Assembly (NCBI GenBank): GCA_963767715.1
Contig: CAVYFA010000016.1
Coordinates: 1,178,001 to 1,242,000 of the forward strand
Direction of reading: 5' to 3'
DNA: 64,000 nt
Origin: CAVSXS01 sp963767715
GTDB lineage: Bacteria > Chloroflexota > Ktedonobacteria > Ktedonobacterales > Ktedonobacteraceae
Positions 1-9,449 of the stretch are shown in pieces. Position 1 is the first letter of the stretch; each line of letters starts with the position of its first letter. A model generated the notes under the pieces. It did not search any database. It was not told the origin of the DNA and saw only the letters and a list, made by a program, of their open reading frames with translations. A program made the position numbers and the translations under genes.

Positions 1-1871
1 CCGCCGCGGAGCTTGCCCTGCATTATGCGCTCGGCGAACTGAGTCGTCCGGCGCTGCGCTGGAGCATCCTCGCCGGTGAGCATGCCATGCGCCAGCAGGC
101 CCACCGTGAAGCCATCAACCATTTTCGCGTGGCCTTGAAACTGCTCGATGAGCGCGGTGCCAATCCGGACGATGAAGCCCTGCCAGCCCCGTCCCAACTC
201 TATCTGTGGATCGGCCAGAGTTGGTTCAAAGTAGGAGATCTGCAGCAGGCGATGCAGTCGTTACAGTGCGCCCTGGAACAATACGAGCCCGGAAGCCTGG
301 CGCGCTCGACACGGCATCCAGAACTGTTGGCAGCGCGGATTAACCGGCACATGTCGGATATTTATCGCATGCAGGGTCAATACGAGCAGGCCCTGAGCCA
401 CCTGCGTGCCGCCAGCAACGCCTTCGACCAGGGCTGCGTGCCGGAAGCGGGCAGCGAGAGCACGACGAGTGCTGCCGAGTGCATCCTCCTGCTACAGGCC
501 CAGGCCACGCTCGATCTGCTCATGGCCCGGCCCGAATCGGCGGAGCAGTCCCTGTGGCGATCGCACGAGCTGGCAGCCGGGATTGGGGACCGCGAGAGCC
601 AGGCCTTCGCCCTGCACCTCGTGGGATGGATACGCGGCTGGGGCGCGCACATCCACGAAGCAATACGCTACCAGGAGCAGGCATACGCCCTCTATGCAGC
701 TATCGGCGATCCCTTCCGTTCATCGATGGTCGATCAAGGGCTCGGTGTAATTTACCTGGCGTTGGGAGAAAGCGGGCAGGCCCGCCTGCATACCCTGCGT
801 GGCCTGGAGCGCGCCCGACGTTATGCCGCGCGCCACGCCCTCGGCTGGCTGTACTTTAACCAGGCGCTCATAGCCTTGTTCGAGGGAAACTGGCAGGCAT
901 GCGAGTCGTGCTTATTCCAGGCCATGCAAGAGGCGGAAGCGACCGAGAATACGCGTCTGAAGCCGCCCGTGCTGGAAGCGCAGGCCGAGCTGCATTTTCG
1001 CAAAGGTGACTGGCACCGTGCGGAACAGCTCTTCCTGGCCGCAATCCAGGCTGCCGTGAATACCGAATGGTACCAGAGCGCGATGGCCCTCTATGGACAT
1101 TTTCTCGCCGTGACCGGTCGAGGCTCCGCAGCGAAAGCGCAGTTGGAACGCACCGCCGGGCTTCCCGAAGCAAGCGGCTACAGCGGGCATTTCTACATCC
1201 CTTTCCTGGCCGAAGGCTTCCTGCACCTGGGCATCAGCGAGCAAGCTATGGCGTACATCGATCGCATCCGCGACCTGCGCGGCTTCATGTACTACGGCGT
1301 CGCGGTTGATCGCATCCTCGGCCAGGTTGCCGTGCTCGAGGGTGATTGGGAGACGGCAGAGCGCGCCTTTGAGGACGCCCTGGCGCTCTGCGCGAAGACC
1401 CAAAACCGTCCCGAGGAGGCCACGATCCTATACGAAATGGCGCGCGCGGCCCTGCTCTTCACACGCGGTCATCCCTCGACCGCTTCGTTTGAGCGCATCC
1501 ATGACCTGTGTGAACGGGCGCGAGACCTCTTCCTGCAATACGATATGCACAGGGCCGCCGATATGGTGGATACCTTACAGGAAGGCATACGGCAGCTTAA
1601 AATACCGGAGCAGGTCGCGGCAGCTTCTCAGAAACCCTCAAAGCTGGCGCCCTCCCCCTACGGCTATCACCTGGACCTGCAACTGACACGCCGCGAGCAG
1701 GAGGTGCTGCGCCTCGTAGCGGAGGGCTACACCGACCGCGAAGTCGCCGAAACGCTCGTCATCAGCCACCGCACGGTAAATCGCCACCTCAGCAATATCT
1801 TCGTGAAGCTCGATGTCCCCGGCAGGGCCGCCGCCGTTGCCTACGCCATCCGCCAGGGCATGGTGGGATGA
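1..1871 (+). CDS. LuxR-family regulator with TPR-like region, 5' truncated by window edge
   Basis: The frame is open from the first bases of the window, so the gene starts upstream and its probable ATPase domain is missing. The visible part is a long alpha-helical, TPR-like repeat region (first ~510 residues after the ATG at 87), followed by a GerE/LuxR helix-turn-helix in the last ~65 residues (LTRREQEVLRLVAEGYTDRE, then SHRTVNRHLSNIF). Proteins built this way are usually MalT/LAL-type ATP-dependent transcription regulators. The signal sensed and the target genes cannot be read from the sequence. It is convergent with the PPOX gene at 1917. The family call is firm; the missing N-terminus is inferred. 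Confidence 0.85.
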   Translation, partial: AAELALHYALGELSRPALRWSILAGEHAMRQQAHREAINHFRVALKLLDERGANPDDEALPAPSQLYLWIGQSWFKVGDLQQAMQSLQCALEQYEPGSLARSTRHPELLAARINRHMSDIYRMQGQYEQALSHLRAASNAFDQGCVPEAGSESTTSAAECILLLQAQATLDLLMARPESAEQSLWRSHELAAGIGDRESQAFALHLVGWIRGWGAHIHEAIRYQEQAYALYAAIGDPFRSSMVDQGLGVIYLALGESGQARLHTLRGLERARRYAARHALGWLYFNQALIALFEGNWQACESCLFQAMQEAEATENTRLKPPVLEAQAELHFRKGDWHRAEQLFLAAIQAAVNTEWYQSAMALYGHFLAVTGRGSAAKAQLERTAGLPEASGYSGHFYIPFLAEGFLHLGISEQAMAYIDRIRDLRGFMYYGVAVDRILGQVAVLEGDWETAERAFEDALALCAKTQNRPEEATILYEMARAALLFTRGHPSTASFERIHDLCERARDLFLQYDMHRAADMVDTLQEGIRQLKIPEQVAAASQKPSKLAPSPYGYHLDLQLTRREQEVLRLVAEGYTDREVAETLVISHRTVNRHLSNIFVKLDVPGRAAAVAYAIRQGMVG

Positions 1872-1916
1872 TCTAGAAAGTCTCAAGGTTACAGTAGTCG
1901 TCATCGCAGTTAACTG

Positions 1917-2348
1917 TCACGAAGCTCGGAATGTGTCAACCTTGCGCGGCGAGGTTTGGTAATTCACCAGGTCAGGTTGAATTTTACAGATGACACGCAC
2001 ATCCCCTGGTTTATGGAAGCCATACTTGTCCTGACCCGAATATTTCTTCGCCATCTTATCGATGTGCTCGTTGGCCCCTTCTTCCGTAATTTCTACGACA
2101 TGACCTCGCACGGAAAGCCAATGCCAGGGATTGGTGGGGTCAACAATGTCAAGACTGACTTTTGGCCGCTTTTCCATGTTCAGTGCTTTTTGTCTGCCTT
2201 TGAGCGTATTGACCAGGAGGTAGGTGCCATCAAAGTCAATCCAGATAGGGGTGACCTGTGGAGTGCCATCTGGCATGAGCGTTGCTAAATGAGCAAGAGC
2301 TGGTTTTTGAAACAGCTCGAGAGCTTGCTCGGGAATAGGTACTGGCAT
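1917..2348 (-). CDS. PPOX-class (pyridoxamine-phosphate-oxidase fold) F420-dependent-type protein
   Basis: This 143-residue protein has the split-barrel pattern of small F420- or flavin-binding PPOX proteins: LAHLATLMPDGTPQVTPIW near residue 20, followed by alternating strands with VSLDIVDPTNPWHWLSVRG near residue 75. Members of the family reduce diverse substrates with F420H2 or FMN, and the substrate here is unknown. The ATG follows a strong GAGGAGG ribosome site. A TATAAA-like box lies about 55 bp upstream, near 2402. The gene sits just left of the Tn3 element, on the opposite strand to the LuxR gene. Confidence 0.8.
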   Translation of the reverse strand: MPVPIPEQALELFQKPALAHLATLMPDGTPQVTPIWIDFDGTYLLVNTLKGRQKALNMEKRPKVSLDIVDPTNPWHWLSVRGHVVEITEEGANEHIDKMAKKYSGQDKYGFHKPGDVRVICKIQPDLVNYQTSPRKVDTFRAS

Positions 2349-2523
2349 GGGGTCAGCCTCCTCAATTATCTCGATGGGAAACTGGTCTTTCCTTCCCTCT
2401 ATTTATAACACATCCAATTTGAGCAGATCAATGCCTTCCACTGACTCTTTGCGCTGATTGCTCACTCTTCGCCCTCAAACCTACTCACTTGCCATCTTAT
2501 TTACCAACCAGAGAACGCTACCG

Positions 2524-2528
2524 GTTTT
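2524..2528. repeat. Target-site duplication GTTTT, left copy
   Basis: These five bases directly precede the left terminal repeat and are identical to the five bases at 9214-9218 that directly follow the right terminal repeat. A 5-bp duplication is the hallmark of Tn3-family insertion. Confidence 0.9.
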
Positions 2529-2566
2529 GGGGTAGAGCTACGTAAGCTGTTACCAGCCGCAAAGTA
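2529..2566 (+). repeat. Tn3-family terminal inverted repeat, left (IRL)
   Basis: This 38-bp end begins ggggtagagctacgtaagc. Its reverse complement is found at 9176-9213 with 36 of 38 bases identical. The 38-bp length and the GGGG start are typical of Tn3-family ends. Confidence 0.93.
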
Positions 2567-2615
2567 GCGAGTATGTCAAGAGAGAAGGGTGCAAAGGTAA
2601 TGGAAGTGAGTTTGC

Positions 2616-4024
2616 CTACTCTCTGGAATGCTCTCTTTTAGGCGCACACCGCGTAGATTTATAATAGGCATAGAAGCCACTCAGAATAGTGATCGCGCCG
2701 ACGAAGGTGAAGATGGTGTCGATGGGTCCAAAGGCGATGCCCAACAGCGAAGTATGGAAGTCGCGGAGCAGGGTACTGTCAAGCCAACCAGCCATAGCAA
2801 CAGAAAGCATAGAAGGGACAGTCGTCAGGGTTCCAAGCACGGAACTGGCCCGACCTCTCAAGTTGCCAGGCGTGGTATATACCATCAGAGGGGAAATAGC
2901 GATGTTGAAAGCGGCATAGAGCAGACCCTGGAAGACACAGATGACGAGAGATGGCAGCAGGCTAGTCTGGCGGGCAAGGAGCAGTTCGAACACGCCTGCC
3001 AGCAGAAGAGAGAGCCAGAAAATGCGCGCCATGCTGAGACGTTGAGCCCAAAAAGTTGTCAGGAGCGCACCAACAGCAAAACCAACACCGGAAGTCGTTA
3101 ACAGGAAGCGGTAGCCACTGGAGGATGCATGCAGGTTCTGGCTGACGAAAAAGACTGTCAGACTGCTCTCAGCACCATTAGCGAAGAAGACTAGCATCGC
3201 GGTAATAAGCACTGTTCGTAAGATACGATTGTGGAAGCAAAAACCGATACCCTCCTGAAACGCGCCAGAAATCTGGCCGCTGGCCTGGCTGCACACTGAG
3301 GATAGCGCGTGGGGGATGAATAACAAACACGGTCAGGAAAGCTGCAAGAAAAGAGAGAGCATCGAGAAGAATAGACAGTTGTGGACCGAAGGTGAAGAAA
3401 AGCAGAGCGCCGAATGAAGGACCTGCAATCAAATACAAGCTGTTGCTCATCTGGTTCAGTCCACTGGTACGCGAGCGGTCGGCATCGTCAACGATATCGC
3501 TGACTAGAGCAACGCTAGAAGGCACATAAAACCGAACCACTACGCTGGTCAGGAAAACCAGGAGATAGATAAGACTTAGCCTCCAGGCAGTCGGAAGTGT
3601 GTCGGCAGGAAGTAGAGCCACTGGGAGCAGGGCAGCAATCAGGACGGCGTTCAGCAGATTTGTGTGCAACATTGTCTGGCGTTTATCCCAGCGGTCGGCG
3701 AAAACGCCTGCGATAAGACTAACGAGAAAAGTAGGAAGTGCAGCAGCCAGGAGGACGCCGCTCACGGCCAGCGGAGCCCAAGACTGTCCAGCGGCCACCT
3801 GGACAGAATCCAGAGTATGAGGGTGGTATTGAAGACATAATCACCTACAAGAGAAATGGTTCGACCCGCCCAGAGCAACGCATAGTTGCGATTGATGAAG
3901 ATGGGAACGCACCTGTCAAGCTTGGATTCAGGCTAGATACAGCGGATGCAAGCTGCTTGGCAGGATCACCTTCTGTTGATCTTGTGGACATTTGCCCAGA
4001 AGATGTATTTTCTTCTATTGGCAT
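2616..4024 (-). pseudogene. MFS efflux-type transporter, broken by at least three frameshifts (Tn3 passenger)
   Basis: Read in pieces, this is one MFS permease of about 450 residues. The N-terminal piece starts at ATG 4024 or 3991. A one-base loss near 3905 interrupts the frame just before FINRNYALLWAGR. A second shift near 3800 leads into WAPLAVSGVLLAAALPTF and the MFS motif A (GVFADRWDKRQTM). A third, near 3250-3320, leads into the C-terminal six helices, which end at 2616. The layout resembles MFS_3-type drug or siderophore exporters. The start lies only 13 bp from the IS3 left end, so the insertion also cut the gene from its promoter. It is almost certainly non-functional. Confidence 0.85.
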
Positions 4025-4036
4025 GATAGACACCTT

Positions 4037-4062
4037 TGTACTGGATCCAAAAAGTTGGACAC
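4037..4062 (+). repeat. IS3-family left terminal inverted repeat
   Basis: The sequence begins tgtactggatcc. It matches the reverse complement of 5266-5291 at 21 of 26 positions. Confidence 0.85.
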
Positions 4063-4076
4063 ACTTCGAAGCAATC

Positions 4077-4911
4077 TCAAACAACCTCTTGCTGACAAAC
4101 CTGTAGCGAGAGCCAGTACTCTTCAAACTGAGCGGGGGTGAGATAGCCCAGGGAAGAATGAATGCGCTTGTGCATGTAGACCTCATCGAGAAACCGTCCC
4201 AGTTGTCTGACGGCATCCGTGTAATCCTCGTACTCGGACAAGTCGACTTCCTCCTCTTTGATGGTGCGCATCAGTCGCTCGGCGTAGCCATTTTGCCAGG
4301 CCGCGCCGACTTCGGCCATACTGATCTGCACTCCAGCCTGTTGCAAGCGTGCGGTATAAGCGATGGCCGCGTACTGGACGCCCTGATCCGAGTGATGGAT
4401 ATCTGGCGTGTGCTTGAGTAGCGCCTGCTCCAAGGCTTGTAAAGTCAAGCTGTGATCGAGGCTGCGTCCCAGGTGCCAGCGGCGGATACAGCGCGTGAAC
4501 ACATCTATGATGACCGCCAGGTACACAAACTCGTCCCGCAGCGGGATATACGTGATATCAGAGACCCAGACCTGTTGGGGCGCACAATCTCCATCTGCTC
4601 GACTAGGTTCGGATAGCGGGGAAAGGGATGCTCGCTGTTGGTGGTCCGCCGCTTCTTCGCGCGGACCTGTCAGCGATCCCAGCTCGCGCATCAGGCGCTG
4701 GACGTGTTTGCAGTTGACGGGTAGCCTCCCGTCGCAACTGGGCCGTCAAGCGCCGCGAGCTATAGCGGGGCCACTGTCCAGCTATTGGTTGAAAGGCGGC
4801 GCGCAGCTCGTGCTCATCTGCGGCCTGGGAGCGGTAGTAAAAGGTGCTGCGCGGAACCTCCCACACGCGGCAAATCACCTGCACCGGATAACTCTCTGCT
4901 AACTGCCGCAT
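4077..4911 (-). pseudogene. IS3-family transposase OrfB (rve/DDE integrase), frameshifted
   Basis: The start ATG at 4911 overlaps the orfA stop. The N-terminal HTH_21-like part (MRQLAESYPVQVICRVWEV, then YSSRRLTAQLRRE) loses its frame near 4723. The rest continues in another frame as VNCKHVQRLMREL and the integrase core. The DDE residues are visible: D in VWVSDITYI, D in HHSDQGVQYA, and E in YAERLMRTIKEEE. A second, compensating pair of shifts appears to scramble about 20 residues before VWVSDITYI (about 4575-4640). The catalytic residues survive, but the protein would not be made whole. Confidence 0.85.
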
Positions 4912-5215
4912 CACTTCGCGCCTTTCGCCAGGTGGGCCTGCAAGATATTGGAGGCTTTTTTTGACACCTCCAACTCCAGGCTCAACAGCGCGACTAAGCG
5001 CTCCAGTTCCGCCGCGCGGACCAAGGCTGGATCGGCTTGGACTTCCTTGACGAAGACGCTGGCGGCCCCTTCCAGCAACTGGGCCTTCCACAGTGAGATG
5101 AGATCTGGCTTCAGTTGGTAGTGCTGACAGGCTTCGCTGGCGCTTCTCACCCCGTTAAGACCTCTAAGACCACCTGCGCTTTGAATTCCGGCGTAAAGCT
5201 GCGATGACTGGTCAT
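4911..5215 (-). pseudogene. IS3-family transposase OrfA (HTH_Tnp_1), one frameshift
   Basis: Translation starts at ATG 5215 after an AAGGAGG ribosome site (5221-5229) with MTSHRSFTPEFKAQVVLEVL, the usual start of IS3 OrfA. A one-base loss near 5150 then stops the frame. The following frame continues as RSASEACQHYQLKPDLISLW and a leucine-rich coiled-coil segment, ending at 4911, where the TGA overlaps the orfB ATG. Intact OrfA binds the IS ends and is also part of the frameshift fusion transposase in this family. Confidence 0.82.
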
Positions 5216-5265
5216 GTGTGTTTCCTCCTTTTGAACACAGTATATCTTCTCATTTTGGTTTCTCT

Positions 5266-5291
5266 GTGTGCAAGTTTTCGGATTCACTACA
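5266..5291 (-). repeat. IS3-family right terminal inverted repeat
   Basis: This is the mate of 4037-4062. It ends in CACTACA on the plus strand and lies about 50 bp upstream of the orfA start. Confidence 0.85.
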
Positions 5292-5466
5292 GACTCGATG
5301 TTGTTTTTCTCATTGGAAAATGAACTTCACTTTCATAGCTTTTTTTCTTATTTCATTGAGCGTATCAGGATAGATATTATACTCATATTCAGGCAGAAAG
5401 TTCCGGCTCTGCTACTTCTCGGAACTGGTTTTCAAGCAAGAAAAGAAAAAGAAATGACTCAAAGTT
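5292..5466. other. AT-rich region upstream of tnpA with a 7-bp-arm inverted repeat
   Basis: This 175-bp stretch lies between the IS right end and the tnpA ATG. It contains AGTTCCG, 14 bases, then CGGAACT (5399-5426). In Tn3 relatives the promoter and the recombination (resolution) site normally lie next to tnpA, so this is the natural place to look for them. The inverted repeat may be part of such a site, but that is speculative. Confidence 0.4.
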
Positions 5467-8420
5467 ATGAAACGACAATGGGAACATGAAGAGTTAGTTG
5501 AACACTGGACCTTAGACGTGGAAGATCGTCTCCTCCTAGGAAACAAAACGGGAGCGACTCGCTTAGGTTTTGCAGTACTGCTGAAATTTTTCCAGCAAGA
5601 GGGCCGGTTTCCTTAGCATAAAAACGAGGTGCCTGGCATCGTCATCACGTACCTCTCGACGCAGGTGGGACTTGCTCCAGAAGCCTACTTACAATAGGCC
5701 TGGCAAGGCCGCACCATTGAATATCACAGTGCGCAAATTCGCGAGGTGCTCGGCTTCCGCGAGTCCACCATCGATGACGCTGAGGAGGTCACTACCTGGC
5801 TGGTCGCGCAGATCGTACCCCGCGAACGCCACGAGGAGCGTCTGCGCGACATGGCCTACCAGCGGTTTCGGGCGCTCCACTTGGAAGCGCCCACCCTGCG
5901 CGCATCACCAGTATCATCGATTCAGACTCGTCATACCTTTGAACAGCAGTTGTACGACACCACCTGGCACGTCTTCCGGAGGAGGTGCAAGCCGCTTTAG
6001 ACGCCTGCTCACTGTGGATGAACACGAGGAAGAAGCACAAGAACAGGACGCGCAGGCGATCACGCTGCGAGAGCTGCGCATGGACCTGGGCGGGTGGGCC
6101 TGGCGACAGTGTTACAAGAGATGGCCAAGCTCCGATGCATTCGTGAACTGAAGCTTCCTGCTGATCTGTTCCTGGCATTGCACACAAAGTGCTGGCGGTC
6201 TATCGCAACAGCGCCAGCGTGGAAGAGCGATCTCGCATGCGCGCTCACGACACCCCCATGCGCCTCACTTTGCTAGCTGCTCTTTGTGTGCTGCGCTCTC
6301 AGGAGATTACCGATGGGCTGGTTGATCTGCTGATCCAGATCGTACATAAAATCCAGGTGCGTGCGGAGGACCATGTGGAGCAGGAGTACGTCACTCGACT
6401 CAAGCGCATCGCCGGCAAGGACACCATTTTATATCACATTGCGGAAGCCGCTGTAGAGCATCCTGACGAGCCGGTGCGGGAGGTGGTTTTCCAGGTTGCC
6501 AGCGAGACGCTCTTACGCGATCTGATTAAGGAGTACCAATAGAAAGGACCGGCCTTCCGCCGCGAGGTGCATACGATATAGCGCCTCCTACAGCGATCAT
6601 TACGCGCATGGTAACGGAGCTGCTGGACATGCTCGACTTTCGCTCCAACAACAGCTGTACAGTGAGGTGATAAGGGCTGTGCAGTTGGTCAAGGACTATG
6701 TGCGCAGCGCGCGGCGCCTCTATGAGGAAGAGGAAAGCATCCCGATCAAAGAGATAGTGAAACGCAAGTGGCGCGAGTTGGTGGTGGAAAAAGAGGAGGA
6801 TGGCACGGAAAAGGTCAACCGGCTCAACTACGAGATGTGCGTTTGCAAGCGCTGCGGGAAAAAGTGCGCACGAAGGAGATATGGGTGGTAGGAGCCAACC
6901 GCTACCGCAACGCCGATGACGATCTGCCGACCGACTAAGAGCAGAAGCGGAGGACGTACTATGAGGCGCTGCATCAGCCGCGAGAGGCAGATGTCTTCAT
7001 CGAGCAAGTCAAAACCGCGATGCAGAAAGCACTGCGCTCCGGGGATGCAGCGATGCAACGCCTGTGCAAGAAAGTAAAAATCCTGCAGAGTGGCAAGAAA
7101 GCGATTAAGCTTACGCCGCTGAAAGCACAACCGGAGCCACGCAATCTGCTCAGCCTGAAACGGGAAGTAGGCGAGCGCTGGCCGAAGACCAGCCTGCTGG
7201 ATATCCTGAAAGAAACGACGCTGCGAATCGACTTCCGGAGTACTTGACGAGCGTGGCCAGCCGCGAACGACTCCGCAAGAGATACTGCACCGACGGCTCT
7301 TACTCTGCCTGTATGGCCTGGGCACCAATACCGGCTTCAAACGCTTGCCCAGTGCCGATCCGGGGACCACCTACTCAGACCTGCGCTACGTGCGCAGCCG
7401 CTACATCCACAAAGAACAACTGCGCAACGCCATCGCACATGTCGCCAACGCCACCTTTGAGATACGCCGGCCGAGATCTGGGGCGAGGGCACGACGGCCT
7501 GTGCCTCGGACTCCAAGAAATTCGGCGCCTGGGACCAGAATCTACGCACGGAATGGAACATGCGCTATCGTGGGCCGGGCATCATGATCTACTGGCACGT
7601 CGAACGGAAGTCCATCTGCATCTACTCGCAACTCAAAAGCTCTCCTCCTCGGAGGTGGCAGCGATGATCGAGGGGGTGCTGCGCCACTGCACCAGCGCAT
7701 GAGATACAGAAGAACTACGTGGACACCCATGGGCAAAGTGAGATGGCGTTCGCCTTCTGCCACTTGCTGGGCTTTCGACTGCTGCCCCGCCTCAAGGATA
7801 TTACCTCGCAGAAGCTCGTACCGGCCTAAAGCGGGCAAACCAGACGCCTATCCCCATCTGCAGCCGATGCTGACGCAAGCCGATCAACTGGGACCTGATC
7901 CAGCAAGCAGTACGATGAGATGATCAAGTTTGCCACGGCCTTACGTCTGGGCACAGCCGAAACCGAGGCGATCCTGCGGCGCTTCACCCGCAACAACCTG
8001 CAACATCCGACCTATCAGGCTCTGGCCGAACTTGGGCGCGCAATCAAGACGATCTTCCTCTGTGAATATCTGGAATCGGAGAAGCTGCGGCGCGAAATCC
8101 ATGAAGGATTCAATGTCATCGAAAACTGGAACAGCGCCAACCAGCTTCATCCACTATGGCAAGGGAGGAGAACTCACCACCAACCGCCTCGACGATCAGG
8201 AAATCTCGATGCTCTCGCTGCATTTGCTGCAAATCTCGCTGGCCTACATCAACACGCTTGATGCTGCAACAGATCCTGGCGGAAAACGAGTGGATGGAGC
8301 GACTGACGCACAGCGGATTATCGAGGATTGACGCCCCTCTTCTACGGTCACGTCAATCCCTACGGCATACTGCGGCTGGATATGACCGAACGCTTACCTA
8401 TTCGCCAGGAGGCATCATGA
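5467..8420 (+). pseudogene. tnpA: Tn3-family transposase TnpA, multiply frameshifted
   Basis: Pieces in all three frames add up to a full-length Tn3 transposase of about 980 residues. It begins at ATG 5467 with MKRQWEHEELVEHWTL and GATRLGFAVLLKFFQQEGRF (DUF4158), then hits TAG at 5614. Further pieces include YNEM-type linker regions, LLSLKREVGERWPKTSLLDI, the catalytic core with SDSKKFGAWDQ and PGIMIYWHVE, YVDTHGQSEMAFAFCHLLGF, FTRNNLQHPTYQALAELGRA and VIENWNSAN, and the C-terminal FYGHVNPYGILRLDMTERLP. The TGA at 8418 overlaps the ATG of the recombinase. The gene is clearly dead. Confidence 0.92.
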
Positions 8421-9128
8421 ACATGCAGAGGACTTCCCCAAAGAAGAAAGCCAGGGAACTGGCGAAGTATTTGCGAGCCGAACGACCTGATTACCCCTAT
8501 CTCAAGAGCGTCTTCCGCGCTTTGCGCACGGAACTGGAGGTGCAAGTTCCCAAAGCAGAGCATCGCCTACCGGAGGTCCCAACCGAAGAGGAATTGCGCC
8601 AGCTTTTATCAGATCGTGTGGCAAACGCGCAACTTCGCCGATATGATCCTGATCAAAACCTTGTTTTATACGGGAGTGCGCGTGAGCGAGCTGGTGAGTA
8701 TTCGCCTGACAGATGTGGATGTGGAACGCTGCCAGATCCGGATCAATCACGGGAAAGGCGACAAGGACCGCCAAGTGCCGTTCCCGATCTCGTTCCGTGA
8801 ACTGCTCGCCCTGCACATGCAACGCATGCGCGAGAAGCAGGCGACCTATCTCTTTGAGTCGGTTCGCAAGCAGAAGTACACAGATCGTGGAGTGCGGAAA
8901 ATGCTGGAGCGCTATGCGAAGGCTGCTGGTATTACCCGTTCCATGTCACCCCACAAGTGGCGGCATTTCCTTTTCACCTGGCTCAAAAAGCAGGGGATCG
9001 ACGATGCCCTGATCCAACCCTACTCAGGGCATGAGAGCCGACAATCGCTGGAAATCTACTCGCGGCTCTCGCTGGCTGATGCGCAGAAAGAGTATGATCA
9101 GGTCATGGGACGCTTCCCTATTCAGTAA
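8417..9128 (+). pseudogene. Tn3-associated tyrosine recombinase (TnpI-like), one frameshift
   Basis: The ATG at 8417 overlaps the tnpA stop and follows GGAGG, so tnpA and this gene were translationally coupled. The first ~65 residues (MNMQRTSPKKKARELAKYLR onward) are interrupted by one extra base near 8603. The next frame resumes at about FYQIVWQTRNFADMILIKTL. The catalytic set of the lambda-integrase family is visible: Arg in YTGVRVSEL, HKWRHFLFTW, SGHESRQSLEIYSRL with the terminal Tyr. The role would be resolving cointegrates, as TnpI does in Tn4430. The rebuilt protein (~237 residues) is short and has little N-terminal core-binding domain. Confidence 0.85.
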
Positions 9129-9175
9129 AAGTGAAGGGAGAGTTGGGCGCAAGCTCTATCATTTACCTCATCAGT

Positions 9176-9213
9176 TACTTTGCGACTGGTGACAGCTTAC
9201 GTAGCTCTACCCC
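9176..9213 (-). repeat. Tn3-family terminal inverted repeat, right (IRR)
   Basis: This is the reverse complement of the left end with two mismatches. It ends in CCCC directly before the GTTTT duplication. Confidence 0.93.
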
Positions 9214-9218
9214 GTTTT
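9214..9218. repeat. Target-site duplication GTTTT, right copy
   Basis: These bases are identical to 2524-2528 and directly adjoin the right terminal repeat. Confidence 0.9.
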
Positions 9219-9421
9219 CAAGTGATAGTGTGAAAATGGTCTCTCAGGCAAACACTTCAGTGTATGAGAAGAGGAGCTTTGTGATGATGACCATCTGCAT
9301 GGTTACCGCTTACCGTGGATTGGCCCGGTGAACTTGGACCTGATTGCCCGTCATCCGATGCATGCCACTCAATGGTTCGATCAGGGGTTCCCGTAGCAAG
9401 TGGACAAAAACCAACGCTAAG

Positions 9422-9448
9422 CCCTTCATGCTCACGGGACATGAAGGG
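9422..9448. repeat. Perfect hairpin, 9-bp arms
   Basis: CCCTTCATG and CATGAAGGG enclose a 9-base loop. One base separates it from the next hairpin. It lacks a clear T-run, so it is not a classic intrinsic terminator. Confidence 0.6.
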
Positions 9449-9449
9449 A

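Larger units (their letters stand above)
4037..5291 (-). mobile_element. IS3-family insertion sequence, 1255 bp, nested in the Tn3 element
   Basis: The ends are imperfect 26-bp inverted repeats starting TGTA (4037-4062 and 5266-5291, 21 of 26 matching). Two overlapping transposase frames, orfA then orfB, read on the minus strand and join at an ATGA overlap at 4911. No short target duplication is visible at the flanks (ACACCTT on the left, GACTCGA on the right), so it has either been lost or the ends are placed a base or so off. The transposase frames are broken, so the copy looks inactive. Confidence 0.88.
2529..9213. mobile_element. Tn3-family transposon, decayed, 6685 bp
   Basis: The element is bounded by 38-bp inverted repeats beginning GGGG (2529-2566 and 9176-9213, two mismatches) and flanked by a perfect 5-bp duplication, GTTTT. 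Inside lie an MFS transporter pseudogene (minus strand), a nested IS3-family element, a tnpA pseudogene and a tyrosine recombinase gene with a frameshift. The Tn3 identity rests on both the ends and the recognisable transposase. The element cannot move by itself, because tnpA carries many stops and frameshifts. The intact ends mean it could still be mobilised by a related transposase, which is inference. Confidence 0.93.

Noticed and set aside
4024..5300. A target-site duplication for the IS3 copy
   Set aside because: The flanking three to four bases do not match on either reading of the ends.
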